Below, piece after piece: positions 1 to 11,748 of a DNA stretch of 64,000 nucleotides. The DNA is from Flaccisagitta enflata (taxonomy: Eukaryota; Chaetognatha; Sagittoidea; Aphragmophora). A program made the translations under genes and the position numbers. The notes beneath the pieces are model-generated. The model searched no databases. It saw only the letters and a program-made list of their open reading frames with translations, and was not told where the DNA came from. The DNA lies in the NCBI GenBank assembly GCA_965153355.1, contig OZ231126.1:61318001-61382000 (forward strand). The letters run 5' to 3'. Each line of letters starts with the position of its first letter. Position 1 is the first letter of the stretch.

Positions 1-833
1 TCATAGATTTTCTAACGCAACGCGATGCATCGCGGGGAAGAAAATCAAAGGCAGGGGGGGGGGAAAAAAATCAAAAGCCGCTCAATTATATACACCCCTT
101 CCTTAAACTGAGGCACATCTCTGATTGGTAGTGCCTTGCTTCTCATTGGTCAATTTATGAGTGTGATTTTATTGCCAAGATGTATACTAGACGGTGTCTT
201 CTCTAAGTTGGTCACCAATGATTGAGAAAAAGCTGCTTTGCAACATTTTTTTTTTCTTTTAATGTGCGGAAAAGTCGCATAAAAAGATAATATATTCGGA
301 TTTGTTATGAGAAGTTTTTGGCGGAAATAAGCGGGAATAGAATTTTTTTGTCTATTGAAATATAAGCTGAAAAAGAGCTTTGGCTTCCAATAAGCTGTAC
401 ATGGAATGGGTTAACTCAGCCAAATCGTGTTCCTCTACCTCAAACAGGTCATAATGCACAATGAAAGCTTAAAAAAATAATAGAAGAATGCCCCTATATG
501 CACTAAAGAAAGACTCCCTATCCTTTGTGCAGGGGTGTATATAATTGAGCGGCTTTTGATTTTATTCACCCCCCTATGCTTTTGATTCTCTTCCCGCGAT
601 GTGTCGCGTTGCGTTACAAATCCTTTGATTTTCTTCCCCTTCAAAACTATAAAACAGTATATTTTAGGTTTAAATAGTGTTAAATTGTGTTCTAGTAATT
701 GTATTTTACCTTTTGGTACTACCAAAAGTGTTTAATCTTTTATAAATTTTTTTTTTTGATTTTCTTACCCATCTCCAAACCCTTTGATTTTATTTTCCCC
801 CCCACGGTAACAGGGTCCAGGGATGTATAAAAA
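1..833. repeat. Inverted pair of short dispersed repeats with TATACACCCC ends
   Basis: Positions about 1-110 carry a GCGATGCATCGCGGGG-like stretch, AAAATCAAAG, a G-run, and an end reading ATTATATACACCCC. The same blocks return inverted at about 530-640, followed by further TTTGATTTTCTTCCCC blocks to about 830. Related copies lie at about 6090-6145, 19005-19290 and 26838-27137, so this is a dispersed MITE-like family whose termini read roughly GTGTATAAAGTTGAG and its complement. No protein is encoded. The open frame on the minus strand at 435-725 is simply this repeat. Confidence 0.6.
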
Positions 834-1904
834 GCATGATCTAATTTTATCCACATGTCACAATAGTTAGGACCCTTCTGGGTCAAATAAGGGTCCTAGC
901 GTCCATATCAGAGGCAATAAAAGAGCTTTAGCCTTTAGTCTAGCTGTTAGCAACCAAAAAAACATATTTCTATAGGATTCCATGTAGCATTGGTCAAATG
1001 AAGTCAAGGCCTACAGGCGACTGGTTAACATGAAAATCGTATAATATAAACGTAGGCCGTTTTCAACCGAGGGGTGAAAAGAGAAAAAAAAATCAATTTA
1101 AGAAGAGCAAAATTGAATACATGAATCGTTAAATTCCTCCAAAATCTGTAATGTATCATAAGAAAATTGTATTATATGACATTCACGAGTAATTTGTTTA
1201 TGTGTATATTGAAATCTAAGCCCAAATTCAAAAAATCATAATTTACCGCAATATGCAAATGAGCTTTTTGTCAATAGTGATCGAACTCATTCTTTTTAAT
1301 GGTAGTGACTTTCGGCTTGAAACCGACGTCGAACCGACGACGTCGAATTGGCAAAAAGTGATATTTTTTAAACCAATAGTTCATTTGCTAAATTTCCTCT
1401 AAATGTTCTTCTAGTGCTCGAAACATACCGAGATGGGCCTTGTTACACGTTTACGCGGGATACTACCGCGTACTACCGCGTAAAAGCAGTTATGTGAAAG
1501 TTACCATGCCATATCGCTGTGTTTTGAAGCTTTTAGTCCTTTCTGATGATGTTAGAAGAAAGAAAAAATAACATTTCTATCAAATAGCAAATGAACTATT
1601 GAGTTAAATGACATGTCAAAGGTTCATTTTCGCTCGAATTTTTGCTTCATTTTCGCATGATCCTCGCATTTATGAAAAAAATCAATTAATTCATTCCTCC
1701 ATTTGGAAGCCATCCAAAACTTTAACTGATCGAAACCGTGAAAGAGAGATTAAAAATACATACCATCACGTCAGAGAAGGTTGAAAAATACACTTTTCAT
1801 AAGGCGAAATGTCAAAATTTGAGAAAACCACACTATGCAAATTAACAAGCTAATCAAGCGAAATTGGTGAAGCGATTTGAATCTGATCTAATGCGATACG
1901 GAAA
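834..1904. other. Intergenic, no gene seen
   Basis: AT-rich sequence without a convincing coding region. A block at about 885-910 (GGGTCCTAGCGTCCATATCA) returns inverted near 5480-5510. A GAAACCGACGTCGAAC block at about 1320-1340 returns at about 5342-5357. Both are therefore pieces of dispersed repeats. Confidence 0.5.
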
Positions 1905-2057
1905 GACGGGTGGGCAGGGGCTGTAATTGTGGTCACCAGATCATTTGGGTAGGAGCAGTTAGGCTAAAAACCGAAAAAAAACAACAAAAAACAGTAAAGT
2001 GTGACCGACGGACAGACCGATGGACGGACCGACAAAGCGTAGCACGCGACTAAAAAT
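1905..2057 (+). mobile_element. HINE-like short element, AGTCGCG subfamily, degenerate
   Basis: It contains ACGGGTGGGCAGGGG, GTCACCAGATCATTTGGGTA and AGGAGCAGT, then a GACCGACGG/GACGGACC tract, and ends ACGCGACTAAAAAT. The same blocks in the same order occur in the better preserved copy at 33731-33915. The 5' tag and the left hairpin arm are eroded here. Confidence 0.6.
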
Positions 2058-2349
2058 AGAATAACAGATTTAAGTGACGTTTCAAAATCAAGTGGATCTT
2101 ATAATTTGATATTCCTATGTTTGCTGTTCATTAAATAGGATAGCATCGAAAGTTTTTTGTGAAAAATTGTCTTTATTAGAATAAGGGCATCTCCCACCCC
2201 CCCCCTTACGAATTTACAAAGGGGAAAAATCAATGTGGGTGGACGTTTTCATATCTAAAGTTTTTTAGGCCTCACTTCCACTACCCAATCAAATTAGTGT
2301 CATGAGACTTATTGTATTGTATCTATTGTTTTTATCGTATCTATTGTAT

Positions 2350-2468
2350 CTATGAGCTAATTAGCCCATTTACAAAGATATACCTGTGTGCGGCATCAAA
2401 ATGCGTGGAACTGTTAAACAACTGGGTCTGTGCTTTAGATGTTTGTTGATTTCTTAGTCCTATTCCAC

Positions 2469-2532
<64 letters not shown>

Positions 2533-2561
2533 TCTCTTTCTCTTTCTCTTCCTCTTTCTCT

Positions 2562-2595
<34 letters not shown>

Positions 2596-2657
2596 GAGCT
2601 GATGCACGCGCACGATGATGGAGCATCAATAGAATAGGAACAGAATCACGCATGCAT

Positions 2658-2703
<46 letters not shown>

Positions 2704-2705
2704 AT
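2350..2705. repeat. CT and CA microsatellites
   Basis: A (CT)n tract interrupted by TTT runs spans about 2474-2595, and an (AC)n tract spans about 2660-2702. The Arg/Glu and Cys/Val open frames over them are low-complexity artefacts. Confidence 0.9.
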
Positions 2706-3087
2706 CTTTGTCACATATAACCCCGTGAATGTCCAAATTCCATAATGCCGTTTTGAAACTCGAGTGCATGAGCCTCTGTAGCACAGAAAAAAAGGAAGAT
2801 TTCATTTATTTTGTGTGTTATATCATTGTTTTTGCAACAACACCAGTCGAAGTTTGTCTCTTTGATTTTCACAAAATAACATTTTTTGCTTGCGGTTTCC
2901 CTCTTTCGTAATTTAATGAAATTTATGCAATTTGCATTAGTAATTTTCCCATAATCAATCGAACTTTCTCGTGTATTAGTCATTTTTTTTACTGCAATAC
3001 TTATTTTACTATTCAATGGACTGGATACGTCTCTGATGAGCAAAATGCAGAACTAGTAAGACCATCTACCATGTTTAAAAGTTATCA

Positions 3088-3238
3088 AACAAGGCTGGAT
3101 ACATGGCCAATACCAGTCGCGGACGGGTGGGCAGGGACGGAAATGCGTGTTTTCCCACATTTCGACTCGAGCGTAATGGACTAACGGACCGACCGACGGA
3201 CAAAGCCTCTTATAGAGTCGCTAGTCCGCGACTAAAAA
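3088..3238 (+). mobile_element. HINE-like short element, AGTCGCGGAC subfamily
   Basis: It starts ACAAGGCTGGATACATGGCC, followed by the tag AGTCGCGGACGGGTGGGCAG. The GACCGACCGACGGAC tract comes next, then the terminal hairpin AGTCGCTAGTCCGCGACT and AAAAA. The tag AGTCGCGGAC is the exact inverse complement of the right hairpin arm GTCCGCGACT. Confidence 0.75.
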
Positions 3239-3439
3239 GTATAATCCTTATTTGCCAAGAATCATTTCTTGCTTGCATTGAAGCACTAACTAGCTTATTT
3301 TAGTGGTTTTATTGTTACTTTATGATAATAGAAAAAAAAAGAAAAAAAAAGAAAGAAAAAGGCTGCTTAGGCTACTGGATAAATTGACACAATTGATCAA
3401 AAACAGGAAAAAAAACCATTATTTGAGGTTTTTGGCTGA

Positions 3440-4255
3440 ATATTTTTGTTTTGAGTTGCTCTTGTTTCTGGATGAATCGAGCTACAGATACCAGATTGGT
3501 CTCAAATCTCTAATTTATAGTAGTTTTAAGAAATATAATAAGGAAAACTTTTTTTTAATAGTACGCCACATTGGATGTTAAAAAAATTAGTTTCTCAATC
3601 AAAATTTTGATTAAGAGCTGACTCATTGTTCACACAATCATCAAAAACATGAGCCTTTCATAAAATCTTCCATCTGAGACCAATCTGGTGCCAGTAGCTC
3701 AAACCGTTTAGAAATTTAAAGGTCAACAGTCGATTTGACAAGTCTTTACAAAAAAATAATTTGGATATGATGACATCTTGTTCCAAATATGTTTAAAAGA
3801 TTAAATTTTTGAAGAAAACCCCCGGTAATTGGATAACATAAAATGCATCAACCATACCTTTTATGAACTTTTTACGAAAATCAAATATCTCAACTACTTT
3901 TAGAGTTATATCGCCATAGAATATTACTAACGAAAAAAAAATACTGTACTACTCGACTCAATAAAAAAAGCCGCACTTTTAAAAGGTAAATTGTCATATT
4001 GAATTTCAAAATAATTAAAAAAATATTAAACTAATAAGAAGCTCTTGAAAAGATCTTTCATATGGCTCTAATCTGGTAATTCTAGTTTTATTTGTTTAAA
4101 AAGGGAATAAAAATGAGTAGAAACATTGCCCTTATCGGTTTGCAATCTCATTAAAAATTAAGTGTTTTTACAAAAAAGAAGATAATTTTGACAAGCTCTA
4201 GCTCCTAAACTGTTTGAGATACAGATCTGGGATTGGTCTAGAATAAAAGAAAATT
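3440..4255. repeat. AT-rich degenerate repeat units in alternating orientation
   Basis: The phrase CAGATTGGTCTCAAATCT (about 3491-3510) is inverted at about 3675-3695 and occurs again loosely near 4065 and 4225. Each lies beside CTAAACTGTTTGAG-like sequence. The units appear to be related copies in alternating orientation. No coding potential is seen. Confidence 0.4.
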
Positions 4256-4300
4256 TAAAAATCTTTAAAATCACTTCAACAGAAAAATATCCAAACAATT

Positions 4301-4493
4301 TTTTTAGTCGCCTGCACGCGACTCTAAAACCCGCTCTGTTTGTCGGTCGGTTGGTCAGTCAGTCATGCTTAGCTTTTTCGGCATTTACGGGCCTTTTAGG
4401 GTAACTGCTCCTGCCCAACTGCTTGATTTGGTAATTTCATCACTGCCCCTGCCCACCCGCACGCAACTTGGATAACCGTGTATCCGACCTTAT
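4301..4493 (-). mobile_element. HINE-like short element, AGTCGCG subfamily, reverse orientation
   Basis: On the plus strand it reads TTTTTAGTCGCCTGCACGCGACT (terminal hairpin, stem AGTCGC/GCGACT). A GTCGGTCGGTTGGTC tract follows, then CTGCCCCTGCCCACCCGCAC and the 5' end TATCCGACCTT. Fragments of sister copies lie at 4612-4652 and 4852-4925. Confidence 0.65.
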
Positions 4494-4769
4494 TTCATAT
4501 TGATCCACTCAAAATGGGTGCGGCTTTTTTTTTTTAGTCGAGTAGTACTATGAGAATAAAAGCTGTAAAATCAAATGGCAACCCATCAACTGACCTAAGG
4601 ATCGAGCAACTGTCAAAGCGGGTTGCAGAGCCGCATGCAAGCGACTTAAAATCAGTTTGACTATCCTTTGTGTTTTAAACTTTTAATAGTTGGTTGCCAC
4701 AACAGGAGAGCTGCGTGTGAATGTTACGTTTCATTCTCATTTTTAGCACGTCTATTTATCAATAAGAAC

Positions 4770-4779
4770 AACATAGACG

Positions 4780-4813
<34 letters not shown>

Positions 4814-4814
4814 C
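4770..4814 (+). repeat. (CAA)n microsatellite
   Basis: An uninterrupted CAA trinucleotide run. The short Asn-rich open frame across it is not a gene. Confidence 0.9.
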
Positions 4815-5021
4815 GATATTGTCATGCACAAAGAAAATGCATGTTTTTAAACTTTTTAATCGTGTACAACGCGACTTAACATCTGCTTTGTTGGTCCGTG
4901 GGTTGGTCAGTCTGTCGGTTAAAGTTGTGAATCCAATTTTGTTTACTTGAATATCATAGATGGACTGATTGATCAGACAGACAGTATGACAAAGCCTCTA
5001 TTAATCGCCAGCCTGCTACTG

Positions 5022-5208
5022 ATACAAGGCTGGCTACACGGTAACCTCAGTCGCGTGCGGGTGGGCAGAGGCAGTGGAAAAAGTCAGTGGCATTTTGGAG
5101 GGAGTAGTGAGCTCAAAAGAGCTCAATACCGCCGAAAAAGTTTACAGGGGACCAACCGACCAACAGACAAAGCAGGGTACAGATTCGCGTTTCACGCCGC
5201 CTAAAAGG
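5022..5208 (+). mobile_element. HINE-like short element, AGTCGCGTGCG subfamily
   Basis: ACAAGGCTGGCTACACGG is followed by the tag AGTCGCGTGCGGGTGGGCAG, a GACCAACCGACC tract and a degraded terminal hairpin. Block order matches the other family members. Confidence 0.65.
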
Positions 5209-5524
5209 GGTGCCCATTGTTGAATGACAACTTTGTCAATGCAACGATGAAACGAAGAAATTACTCCTTAATGACGGGCGAAAAACGCCAAATTGGCGTG
5301 TGCATGCTCTCGTTGAGGTTCGATTTAGCGACTTTCGGCTTGAAACCGACGTCGAACAAGAGGAAATATCGGGTTACACCCTTTACACTAATTGTGTCAA
5401 TGGAGCCTGGTCCTAGCTAAATATGCACTTTTTTTGCAATAAACAGACAGTAAACACATCTAGGCTGCTTTTCTGACTCTGATATGGACGCTACAAGCTT
5501 CATGGGTCCTAACTAGTCACAAGA

Positions 5525-6045
5525 CCAATTTTAGGTTGGGGAATCAGCACAGACCATCAAAAAATTCTTTGGTCAAGAATTGGGCCGCTACTGCTGTATA
5601 TCTTGGGTCGAATGGCTATATAAGGTCAAAATTTCAAAGTGGGAAATTTGGAAATCTGATTGCAGATTCAGAATCCTTGCAAAAAAGTATCAAAAGAAAG
5701 TGTCTTTCTTTTTTTGATATTCTAACTACAACATGATCTAACTTAGCTTTAAAGGTCATATTCTAGTTAAATTTGCTCTTTTGTTTAAAATTTGGTTGAT
5801 TTTAACGTTTGACGATAATTTTGACTGTGTTCCAATAGGAATATCAAAAAAAGAAAGGCACTTTCATTTAGTAGTTTTTTGCAAGGATTCTGAATCTGCA
5901 ATCAGATTTTCAAATTTCCAACTTTGAAATTTTGACCTTATATGGCCTTCTGACCAGAAATATACAGCGGTAGCAGCCCAAATCCTTACCAGATAATTTT
6001 TTTGATGGTCGGAGCTGATTCTCCATCTTAAAATTGGTTTTTTGA
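5525..6045. repeat. Large foldback element with ~210-bp arms
   Basis: The left arm (about 5525-5735) and right arm (about 5830-6045) are imperfect inverse complements around a spacer of about 95 bp. Blocks that pair include AATCTGATTGCAGATTCAG with CTGAATCTGCAATCAGATT, and GCAAGGATTCTGAAT with ATTCAGAATCCTTGC. No protein is encoded, so this is a non-autonomous foldback or MITE-type element. Confidence 0.8.
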
Positions 6046-6536
6046 CAAGCAGATAAGATTAGATCGCCCTTTTTTAACTTTTCTGGACCCTGTTACCCCC
6101 CACGGAGGGAGAGGAATACTCAACTTTATACACCCCTGGCTGAAAATATCAAAGTCTGCTCCCAGAGAAATCCCCAGAGAAATCCCTGGTTAAAGTCAAT
6201 TTTTAAAATAAACCAGGTTTTGCTTAAAAATGTTAAAGTTTGCTGGTAGTGAAAAAGATTTTTCTGTAGCCTTTTGCCATCAAAGTGGTCCCAAGGTTGT
6301 AAAATGATCAAGCACCCCACATTCACACCCTAATACAGCCAAACTTCCTAATAGTAAAGCACGCCCCTTTTTAACTGAGGCAACTTAAAAAAAATTCCTC
6401 AGCATTGTCACCCATGCAGGACTGTTTTATACATTCAGACCAATGTAACCATTAAAAAAATGAAAAATTCTATCGGAATTTTCATGAGAAATTTCCGTAA
6501 AATGCCGTAAAAAGCCATAAAAATGAAATCTTATTC

Positions 6537-6696
6537 AACAAGGCCGGAAACACAGCAATCCAGTCGTGGATGGTTGGGCAGGAGCAGTACTGCAAAAATT
6601 GGTTGGAATTCAGAAATGTGACGGACCGACGGACCAACAGACCGACAGACCGACCGACATGGCAAGGTGTAGAGTCGCGTGTCCGCGACTTAAAAC
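6537..6696 (+). mobile_element. HINE-like short element, AGTCGCG subfamily
   Basis: The 5' end is AACAAGGCCGGAAACACAGC, with a tag AGTCGTGGATGG and a GACCGACAGACCGACCGAC tract. The terminal hairpin is AGTCGCGTGTCCGCGACT. The tag has drifted by one base from the right arm. Confidence 0.65.
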
Positions 6697-7169
6697 AGTG
6701 ACTTTTGTCCAATCATGCTTACATTGTACTGACACACATTCACACAAAGATGCAAGTGAAGTTGTCACCATTAGGTATCATCCTGCGCTGTAAAATGCCA
6801 TCAAAAATGCATTTTTGACTGTTTTTTCAGTATTACCCTCTCATAAAATGCAAGAACCACCAAAAAATAAGTAAGGTAGCATAAAACACCCACATATTTA
6901 TCTTTCTAAATGAAGCGCCGATATCTGGTCACATAAGAAAGCCGTATAAGATCGTAATTTGCCATTAAAATGGCGTAAATTTGCACAAGAAACTGCCTAA
7001 CTAGTCAGAAATTGATCAAACAAAGATGAAATGGCATGGAATACAAATCTATCAATACCCAGATCATTTTGTTATTATATGATATTGTTTTAGGCTGTAA
7101 AATGCTGTAAAAATGCCGTAAATATAGCATTATCGACTATTTCTAAGATGTTTTTCTCTCACATTCACT

Positions 7170-8253
7170 TAACAAGGCCAACACCTATAAGTCGCGTGAC
7201 ATAGATAACAGAATTGACCTGATACCTTATTGTATCTCTTTATCAACATAAACCAGATTTTAACCAAACTTTAACCAGACTTTAACCAGACATTAACCAG
7301 ACATTAACCAGACATTAACAGACATTAACAGACATTAACCAGACTTAAACCAGATTTAAACCAGTCGTAAACCAGACTAAAATCAGACCTAAACCAGGCT
7401 AGAACCGGACCTTAACCGAACATAAACCAGACTTAAACCAGACCCAAAACAGACTTAAACCAGGTTACAAATCGTCATCGCAAGCACCGGTAGTATAACA
7501 AAATTGTTCGTTTTTGCTCTTCTGCACTGTATTCTCCATCATGAAAATACAAATCGTTTTCAGACTTAAACCAGACTTATACAAGACCTTAACCAGACTT
7601 AAACCAGACTTAAACGAGACTTGAACCAGACTTGAATCAGACTTAAATCAGACTTAAAACAGACTTAAACCAGAAATAACCCAGACTTAACCCAGACTTA
7701 AACCAGACCTAAACTGGACTTAGACCAGACTTAAGCCAGACTTATACCAGACCTAAACCAGACCCAAACCAGACCAAAACCAGACCTAAACCGGAATTAA
7801 AACAGATTTAAACCAGACTTAAACCAGACATAAATCAGACTCAAACCAGATTTAAACCAGACTTAAACCAAACATAAACCAGATTTAAAACAAACTTAAA
7901 CCAGACTTAAAGCAGACTATAACCAGACATTACCTAGACTTAAACCAGACTACAAAAGCCACCAAATGACAGAGTGACTTAGAATGACTTAAAATGACCT
8001 AAAATGACTCAGAATGACTTAGAATGACTCAAAATGACTTAAGATGGCTTTAAATAACTTAAAACAACAAAATTAAAAAATGACTAAAAATGACTGAAAA
8101 TGACTAAAAAAGACCAAAAGTGACTTAAAAGTGACATAAAATAACTTAAAATGACTTAAAATGACATAAAATGATGAGAAAAAGCTAAGCGTTACAGACG
8201 GACCGACGGACCGACGGACAGAGCGGATCATAGTCGCGTGCACGCGACTAGAA
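7170..8253 (+). mobile_element. HINE-like element expanded by internal CAGACTTAAAC tandem arrays
   Basis: A 5' end (AACAAGGCC.., tag AGTCGCGTGAC at about 7190) pairs with a 3' end at about 8187-8252. That end has a GACGGACCGACGGACC tract, then AGTCGCGTGCACGCGACT. Between them lie about 700 bp of roughly 12-bp units (CCAGACTTAAAC and variants) and then about 190 bp of AAAATGACTT units (10 bp). The two ends share the tag, so I read this as one element carrying an internal minisatellite. No coding region is seen. Confidence 0.6.
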
Positions 8254-9020
8254 ACTGCGTGAAGATTTATTAAAACCTAATTTGATACTTGAAAATCTCC
8301 ACAAGGGGTATCTTTACACCAAAAATGAGCAAATTCTATTTTTTTAGGGTTTTCAGTTTGGTTGATCTGTCATGAAACAACCCACTTTTTACATTAATCC
8401 ATGTCCTTTAATTTTCAGATACAGCCTTGCTGCATCACTATATTTAAAAAACATTAGAAGAACATTAGAAGAAAGTATATCTCTGAGTTCCAAAAGTGGT
8501 CTCTTCCTTTTGATTTCAATACCTGGTTCAAACGCATGGCCTAATAGATAAAGAATGAATACAATAAGCAGATCACATCGATTTTGAGGATGTTCATTAC
8601 AAGAGGAGATAGAGGAAAAGAGAAAGGAGAAAGAGAAGGAGGAATGGATGCGTGCTGGCAAGTTGTCTTTTTATAAAAGTATTTTCATATTCAAATTCCC
8701 GCCAGATCGCTGACAGAGTGCTGAACAACTTACACAAATTAATGATCTCACGAGTGACAATTTGACACAAATATATTGCATGGACGATGTAGCAAGCAAA
8801 AATTCTTGACGGCCAAAAACAAATCTTTCTTTTTGGAACTAGTGGAAGTCCTACACCTATGGGGTTATCATCGATGAAGAAGAGCAGAAGCAAATCAGCT
8901 TAATGACCAATTTGAGGATGCTATTTTCTAAGATCTTGCTAAAAACCCTTATCTCGACCTTTGAAGTGTAGTAGGAAGATTTGTCGAGTTTTCAGAAAGC
9001 TGGTGGGCTGTGGTGGCGTG
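8254..9020. other. Intergenic, no gene seen
   Basis: No exon, RNA gene or clear repeat recognised. The two overlapping minus-strand open frames (8389-8661, 8597-8893) are low-complexity Phe/Ser/Leu peptides without recognisable domains. Confidence 0.4.
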
Positions 9021-9074
9021 GTGCGAGTCAAAACCCCTCAAAATTGATACTCCTTTGGATACACAACATGTAGA

Positions 9075-9205
9075 GAAACCAAGGATCGCACTTGGTCAGC
9101 GGTACCCGATACCCTACTGGGAGTGATCCAGTGAAGAAGTGGAGGGAGAGCAGGGCAGTGGACCCAAAGGGCCGATGTCCTGTATAACACAGGGGGGAAT
9201 TTCGT
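9075..9205 (-). repeat. Dispersed repeat, inverse copy of 21140-21215
   Basis: The complement of about 9150-9205 contains CAGGACATCGGCCCTTTGGG and a CCCCCTGTGTTATA stretch. Both match, in the same order, the sequence at about 21150-21205. It is therefore a repeat, which explains why a short peptide-like frame appears near 21.2 kb. Confidence 0.55.
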
Positions 9206-9856
9206 CCGTCCTAGTGTCTGTCTTGAAGGGTCTCTAGATGGCTGTTTTAGGACACTGAAGGCTTATTTGAGGGCTGGATGGCATAATTAAGGCTTGGAGA
9301 GCAAATTTTATGTTTGGAGGGCTGGTTTTATGCTAGGGGGGCAATAAATGCAGGAAATACCGAAGCTCATTTTATGCCAAGTCAATTTATAGGTTCATAA
9401 AAAAGTGCATTAGACGGCCTGCTTGACTATGTGTCTACATGTTTTCACTATCATAACATACATAAACTATTTTATGAGTAAAAATAGATGTGCACTATTT
9501 TTCTCAATTTATGGCTCATTTTACCATGTATTTTTGGCGCAATTTTTGGCGATTTCTTAGCTGCGAACACCATAATTTGAAATGGCAAAATCAGAAGCTT
9601 CCCCCAGTCATACTTTGGTAAACATTTTTGCAACATCAGTTGTGATAGTATAGAGTGGGAAAAAAACAGCCAGAGCTTTGTTTTTCTTTCGCCCATTTAT
9701 GTTTACCGTTATAGGTTGTTTGGCAATAAAAACGAAATGGATGAAAGTTACAAATCCGCAAACGAGGACGGAGATATAGACAAACCGAGCGGTGATGTCA
9801 AAGTGGTCCCTCCTTTAAAGATCTTTTGTCGCCGATTCTTACGCGAGAATTGCACC

Positions 9857-10500
9857 ATGGAGCAGATATGACGCACTGAAAATCACCATAGAATTTGCTA
9901 CCCAAGCTAAATAAGTCATGAAATTTATAAAATGAAATTCAATGACAATTTTTGTTTTTATGTTTTCAATTAAACTGTCAACAGCCATTTTTTGCATGAA
10001 TTGACTTGCATATGCCAGTTTTAAATCCAATCCTTTATTTTAGAGCTGAAAAAATATGCAAAATACAATAAAAAATTTATTTTGTCAATGTACTATGGCT
10101 CATTGAAAATTTTAAATTTGCATAGAAAATCAAAATATCAACAAAACAAGAACATAGCGCGATTTCTAATACATATGCTGAGGGCGCTATGTTCTTATTT
10201 TAATGATATTTGGATTTTTTATGCAAATTTAAAATTTTCAGTGAGCAGTTACGGAAAAGATTGTCGCTATTTCTTTAACTTTTTAGTCTCATCAGCATCG
10301 AATTACCTTCAATCTTATAGCAGCTTTGTCATTTGATAGTGACACATCGATTTCCTCATGTAAGTTTAAACATTTAAGTAAACAAAAAACAAAACAAGCA
10401 TTGACCTAAGCCAAAATGGTTAAGTGAATGGTAACTCTGTCCTCTGGGTAAATTCCTCTTACTTTAATTTCAGTGCGTCATATTTCGTCTACCTGCTTCA
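9857..10500. mobile_element. Candidate MITE with GCGTCATAT ends and a central hairpin
   Basis: GATATGACGCACTGAAAAT (from about 9866) is inverted at about 10468-10487 (ATTTCAGTGCGTCATATT). Inside, about 10097-10165 and 10180-10245 are close inverse complements (GAAAATTTTAAATTTGCAT pairs with ATGCAAATTTAAAATTTTC, and GAACATAGCGC with GCGCTATGTTC). That gives a hairpin with arms of about 65 bp. No protein is encoded. Confidence 0.5.
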
Positions 10501-10674
10501 TTCATGCCGTTTTTGAACTTCTAAAACCACGGGGTCTCGAAAAATTTTGCCCTATTATCTTTGCCATTTGTAATGCTTGCCATTATGAGTTTTGATGAGT
10601 CTGGATATACAGGAAATTTGATGTTTATGTCGTTGACGTGATTTGAACACATTGTTTACTAGCTTCTTGCTTAT

Positions 10675-11647
10675 TTTTAAACCAGCAGACTTAAACCAGC
10701 AGACTTAAACCAGCAGACTTAAACCAGCAGACTAAAACCAGCAGACTTAAACCAGCAGACTTAAACCAGCAGACTTAAACCAGCAGACTTAAACCAGCAG
10801 ACTTAAACCAGCAGATTTAAACCAGCAGACCTAAACCAGCAGACCTAAACCAGCAGACTTAAACCAGCAGACTTGAAATGACATTAATGACCAAAACATA
10901 CCAAAAAACATAAACGACCAAAACATACCAAAAAACATAAACGACCAAAAAACCTAAAAGACAAAAAAAAAAAACAAAAAACAAAAAAAAAAAAAAAAAA
11001 AAAAACAAAAAACAAAAAAAATAACAAAAAAAAACCAAAAGGCCAAGACCTATAACAAAAAAAAACCAAAAAACCAAAAACTAAAAAAAAAAAAAAAACA
11101 AACTAAAAACCAAAAACCCAAAATCCAAAAAAACAAAAAAACAAAAACCAAAACTCAAAACCCAAAAACCCAAAAACATAAATAACCAAAACATACCAAA
11201 AACCAAAAAACCAAGAACCCAAAAACAAATGACCTAAATATACCAAAAAACCATGTTTAATGACCAAAAACCAAAAAAACAAAAAACCAAAAAACCAAAA
11301 AACATAAATGACCAAAACATACCGAAAAACTAGGTTAAAAGACAAAAAATGACCTGAAATGTCCCAATATGACTTATAACTATTTTAAATGCTCAAAAAC
11401 AACACAAATGACTCAAATGAACAAAGTGACGTAAATGATCAAAAATGATTAAAAGCAACCAAAAATGACCAAAAACAACCAAAAAAATGACTCAAAATAA
11501 CTCCAGACGACCCAAAATGACCAAAAACAGCGCAAAAAAAGCTGTGTTAAGGATCGATGGACGGATGGACTGACCGACGGACGGACCAACAGACCGACGG
11601 ACCGACCGATGGAGGGGGTTGTAGAGTTGCGTGCACACGACTAAAAA
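10675..11647 (+). mobile_element. Tandem CAGCAGACTTAAAC arrays ending in a HINE-like 3' terminus
   Basis: A 14-bp unit CAGCAGACTTAAAC repeats over about 10675-10872. Units rich in CCAAAAACATAAACGACCAAAA follow to about 11340, then AAAATGACC-type units. The block ends with a GACCGACGGACGGACC tract and AGTTGCGTGCACACGACTAAAAAT at about 11622-11647. The 3' end is that of the HINE-like family. I could not find its 5' end. Confidence 0.5.
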
Positions 11648-11748
11648 TGAAAAATTCAAGATTTTTAGCATTATTTTGTAAAGAAAATTTTTTAGGTTGA
11701 TTTGACCTATTTTTTGACAGCTTATTTCAATCCTGATCAAGTTCCAAT

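Noticed and set aside
3088-3238. Canonical Helitron with a 3' hairpin and CTRR end
   Set aside because: The hairpin is followed directly by AAAAA with no CTRR about ten bases downstream, and the 5' end is not TC. The Helentron-associated layout fits better.
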